This document shows, one piece after another, positions 6,525-8,437 of a DNA stretch of 8,437 nt. The stretch is from Rhizobiaceae bacterium UBA1291 (GTDB taxonomy: Bacteria; Pseudomonadota; Alphaproteobacteria; Rhizobiales; Rhizobiaceae): the NCBI GenBank assembly GCA_002307905.1, contig DBUL01000214.1:757-9193 (forward strand), in the 5' to 3' direction. The notes beneath the pieces are model-generated. The model saw nothing but the letters and a program-made list of their open reading frames with translations, was not told the origin of the DNA and made no database searches. Position 1 is the stretch's first letter. Each line of letters starts with the position of its first letter. Made by a program: the position numbers and the translations under genes.

Positions 6525-6927
6525 CGGGCGGGGACTAGGAATGAACGCGGGCCGGACGGGTAAGGGGCTCGTCTGCCGTTTCGTTGGCTACGGAGAGAAA
6601 CCGGAAAAATCTCCGCATTCCCCATTTCCCGTCGCGTCCGGTTGGCGCGGCCTGCGCTCTGCCTGTAAAACACCGGTCGCGGCGTTTGGTTCCCGCGCTT
6701 TGCGAATTTCTCTACAAGTTTCGTCTGAGCAGGGCAGCCACGCCGCCAGAGCCAGCAGTTTTCCTTGACGCATGCGGCTGAATATGGCCTAAGGCCAGCC
6801 AGCGGAAATGACAGGATCGGCGCATGCATCGGGCCTTTTCCCGTCTTTCCACACGATTGTTTTCCCTTTTTCGCTGATCCTGCGGCATCCGCTCGATCGC
6901 CCCGCACGTCACTACGAGCAAGATTCC
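6525..6927. other. 403-bp stretch with no recognisable gene
   Basis: Between the terminator and gltX I find no convincing gene. Short frames exist on both strands (for example 6541-6768 plus, and a long minus-strand frame reaching from 6961 to 6356), but they have no plausible ribosome binding site, no domain and an arginine/proline/serine-rich composition typical of non-coding GC-rich DNA. Visible elements are a weak hairpin CGGAGA (6591-6596)/TCTCCG (6610-6615), a weak promoter candidate and palindrome (6765-6797), and a pyrimidine-rich run (about 6834-6878). No tRNA, T-box or known riboswitch is seen. A small RNA on the minus strand ending at the bidirectional terminator is possible but unsupported. 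Confidence 0.6.
6765..6797 (+). promoter_or_regulatory. Weak gltX promoter candidate overlapping a 13-bp palindrome
   Basis: TTGACG (6765-6770) is a 5/6 match to the -35 box. At 17 bp spacing lies CCTAAG (6788-6793), a poor -10. The perfect palindrome TGGCCT-A-AGGCCA (6785-6797) covers this -10. If used, the gltX leader would be about 130 nt. The palindrome could be an operator or chance. No other good -35/-10 pair was seen closer to gltX. Confidence 0.3.
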
Positions 6928-8385
6928 ATGAGCACTTCCGGCGTCCGCGTCCGCATCGCACCCTCCCCGACCGGCGAGCCCCATGTCGGCACCGTCTACA
7001 TTGCGCTGTTCAACTACCTCTTCGCCAAAAAGATGGGCGGCGAGTTCATCCTGCGCATCGAGGACACCGACGCAACCCGTTCAACTCCGGAATTCGAACA
7101 GAAGGTGCTCGATGCGCTGAAATGGACCGGTCTGACCTGGTCGGAAGGCCCGGACATTGGCGGCTCCTACGGCCCCTACCGTCAGTCCGAACGCAAGGAC
7201 ATCTACCGTCCGTTCGTCGAGCAGATGGTGCGCGACGGCCATGCCTTCCGCTGCTTCTGCACGCCGGAGCGCCTGGAAATGATGCGCGACGCCCAGCGCG
7301 CCAAGGGCCTGCCGCCGAAATATGACGGCCATTGCCTGAACCTCAAGGCCGAGGAAGTCACCGAGCGCATGGAAGAGGGCGAACCCTCGGTCGTGCGCCT
7401 GAAGATCCCGACCGAAGGCTCCTGCGATTTCCATGACGGCGTCTATGGCGATGTCTCCATCCCGTGGGATGCCGTCGACATGCAGGTGCTGCTCAAGGCC
7501 GATGGCATGCCGACCTATCACATGGCGAACGTCGTCGACGACCACCTGATGAGGATCACCCACGTTGCGCGCGGCGAGGAATGGCTGGCCTCCGTGCCGA
7601 AGCACATCCTGATCTACAAGTATCTCGGCCTCGAGCCGCCGAAGTTCATGCACCTGTCGCTGATGCGCAATGCCGACAAGTCGAAGCTGTCGAAGCGCAA
7701 GAACCCGACATCGATCTCCTACTATTCGGCCCTCGGCTACCTGCCGGAAGCCCTGATGAACTTCCTCGGCCTGTTCTTCATCCAGATCGCCGAAGGCGAA
7801 GAGCTTCTGACCATGGAAGAGCTGGCGGAAAAGTTCGATCCCGACAACCTGTCCAAGGCTGGCGCGATCTTCGACGTTCAGAAGCTCGACTGGCTGAACG
7901 GCCGTTGGATGCGCGAGAAGCTGATGCCGGACGAATTCCTCGCCCGCGTCTTCGACTGGGCATCGGAAAATGACCGCCTGACGGAAGGCCTGAAGCTTGC
8001 GCAGAGCCGCATTTCCAAATTGGGCGAACTGCCGCAGCTCACCGGCTTCCTGCTCGCCAACGATGTCGGCCTGACGCCTGCCTCGTTTGCCGGCCTCAAG
8101 ACGGCGCCAGCCGAGACGCTGGAGATTGTCAACACGGTGGCCTTCGATTTGGAAAAGATCCTAGAATGGAACGTCGAGACGATCGAGCAGGAACTGCGCG
8201 ACATCGCCGATCGCCTCGACAAGAAGCTGCGCGTGGTGACCCCGCCGCTGTTCGTCGCCATGTCCGGCTCGTCCCGCTCGCTGCCGCTGTTCGACAGTAT
8301 GGCGCTGCTCGGCCGCTCGGTCGTTCGCCAGCGGCTGAAAGTGGCAAGCCAGGTGCTGACCGGAATGGTTGGGGCTGCGAACTGA
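6928..8385 (+). CDS. gltX: Glutamyl-tRNA synthetase (class I)
   Basis: Cytosolic enzyme that charges tRNA(Glu) with glutamate using ATP. In bacteria without GlnRS, a GluRS also mischarges tRNA(Gln) for the GatCAB amidotransferase. 485 aa, full length for the family. Seen: catalytic start RIAPSPTGEPHVGTVYIALFNYLF (9-32, key residues H19-V-G-T22, the HIGH motif); ILRIEDTDATRS (41-52); the cysteine cluster C109-F-C111 and C136 (KYDGHC), matching the zinc-binding insert of E. coli GluRS; ADGMPTYHMANVVDDHLMRITHVARGEEWL (191-220, catalytic fold); KLSKR (253-257, the KMSKS loop); then the alpha-helical anticodon-binding domain (about 320-485). Start: ATG 6928 begins MSTSGVRVRIAPSPTG. The frame opens 40 codons earlier at 6808, but that extension is unlike GluRS. 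The Shine-Dalgarno (GAGCAAGA, 6916-6923) is weak. The GEPHVGT form differs from the more common GxLHIGGARTA form. I recall Rhizobiales carrying one of each, so this is probably one of two paralogues. That needs the rest of the genome. Confidence 0.97.
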   Translation: MSTSGVRVRIAPSPTGEPHVGTVYIALFNYLFAKKMGGEFILRIEDTDATRSTPEFEQKVLDALKWTGLTWSEGPDIGGSYGPYRQSERKDIYRPFVEQMVRDGHAFRCFCTPERLEMMRDAQRAKGLPPKYDGHCLNLKAEEVTERMEEGEPSVVRLKIPTEGSCDFHDGVYGDVSIPWDAVDMQVLLKADGMPTYHMANVVDDHLMRITHVARGEEWLASVPKHILIYKYLGLEPPKFMHLSLMRNADKSKLSKRKNPTSISYYSALGYLPEALMNFLGLFFIQIAEGEELLTMEELAEKFDPDNLSKAGAIFDVQKLDWLNGRWMREKLMPDEFLARVFDWASENDRLTEGLKLAQSRISKLGELPQLTGFLLANDVGLTPASFAGLKTAPAETLEIVNTVAFDLEKILEWNVETIEQELRDIADRLDKKLRVVTPPLFVAMSGSSRSLPLFDSMALLGRSVVRQRLKVASQVLTGMVGAAN

Positions 8386-8421
8386 CGATGCAGCGTCGCT
8401 CGACCGGCGGCGCATTGAGCT

Positions 8422-8437
8422 ACCCCCCTCTGCCCTG
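8422..8437 (+). repeat. Possible left edge of a rhizobial intergenic repeat (cut by window)
   Basis: The last 16 bases, ACCCCCCTCTGCCCTG, look like the start of a GC-rich intergenic sequence that I remember as very common in Rhizobium/Mesorhizobium genomes, usually continuing into a CTCCCCC/GGGGGAG palindrome. Only its edge is here, so the call rests on memory. The spacer after gltX (8386-8421) shows no other feature; an ATG at 8388 opens a frame to the window end but has no ribosome binding site. Confidence 0.3.

Noticed and set aside
6541..6768. 75-codon plus-strand frame starting ATG 6541
   Set aside because: AGGA abuts the ATG with no spacing, composition is unlike a protein, and there is no recognisable motif.
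6356..6961. 201-codon minus-strand frame across the 6525-6927 gap
   Set aside because: It contains the terminator and the antisense of the SLC13 C-terminus, is Arg-rich, and has no start signal. A degraded gene was considered but no family could be recognised.
1..8437. CRISPR array, transposon ends, att sites, tRNA or rRNA genes
   Set aside because: No regularly spaced repeats, no paired terminal inverted repeats with a transposase, and no cloverleaf or rRNA-like sequence seen on either strand.

Overview
This window looks like a chromosomal stretch from an alphaproteobacterium of the order Rhizobiales, most likely Rhizobiaceae (Rhizobium/Agrobacterium/Sinorhizobium/Ensifer-like). The grounds are the high GC content, the strong G/C third-position bias in the genes, the close resemblance of GltX and EmrAB/EmrR to rhizobial proteins as I remember them, and rhizobial-style promoters (a TTGACA -35 with a weak CTATAT-like -10). 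No database search was possible, so the genus is an inference.

Layout. Left part, minus strand: emrB (1-1550, 3' end cut by the window) and emrA (1574-2785) form a two-gene efflux operon, 23 bp apart. They encode the inner-membrane DHA2-type MFS pump and its periplasmic HlyD-type adaptor. Divergent to them on the plus strand is a TetR/AcrR-family repressor gene, emrR (2928-3629). The shared control region (about 2786-2927) holds a 27-bp, two-dyad palindromic operator and a pair of face-to-face promoter candidates in which the -35 of one overlaps the -10 of the other. The arrangement matches the EmrR/EmrAB system of Sinorhizobium meliloti, where a TetR-type repressor controls the pump in response to flavonoids.

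Middle, plus strand: a TerC/YoaE-type integral membrane protein gene (3740-4498), a hairpin-rich 166-bp spacer with a probable intrinsic terminator, and a large SLC13-type anion/Na+ symporter gene carrying two internal RCK_C (TrkA-C) domains (4665-6440). It ends at a 14-bp-stem bidirectional terminator (6493-6524).

Right part, plus strand: a 403-bp stretch without a convincing gene (6525-6927), holding a weak promoter candidate and a 13-bp palindrome, then a complete glutamyl-tRNA synthetase gene gltX (6928-8385) of the HVGT/KLSKR type. The last 16 bases (8422-8437) look like the beginning of an intergenic sequence common in rhizobial genomes.

Functionally, emrR, emrA and emrB form one regulated efflux module. 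The TerC and SLC13 genes are each transport-related with unknown substrate and seem independently terminated. gltX is housekeeping translation machinery. I see no mobile element, tRNA, rRNA or CRISPR array, and no clear sign of a new multi-gene system. The most informative region is the emrA-emrR regulatory spacer.
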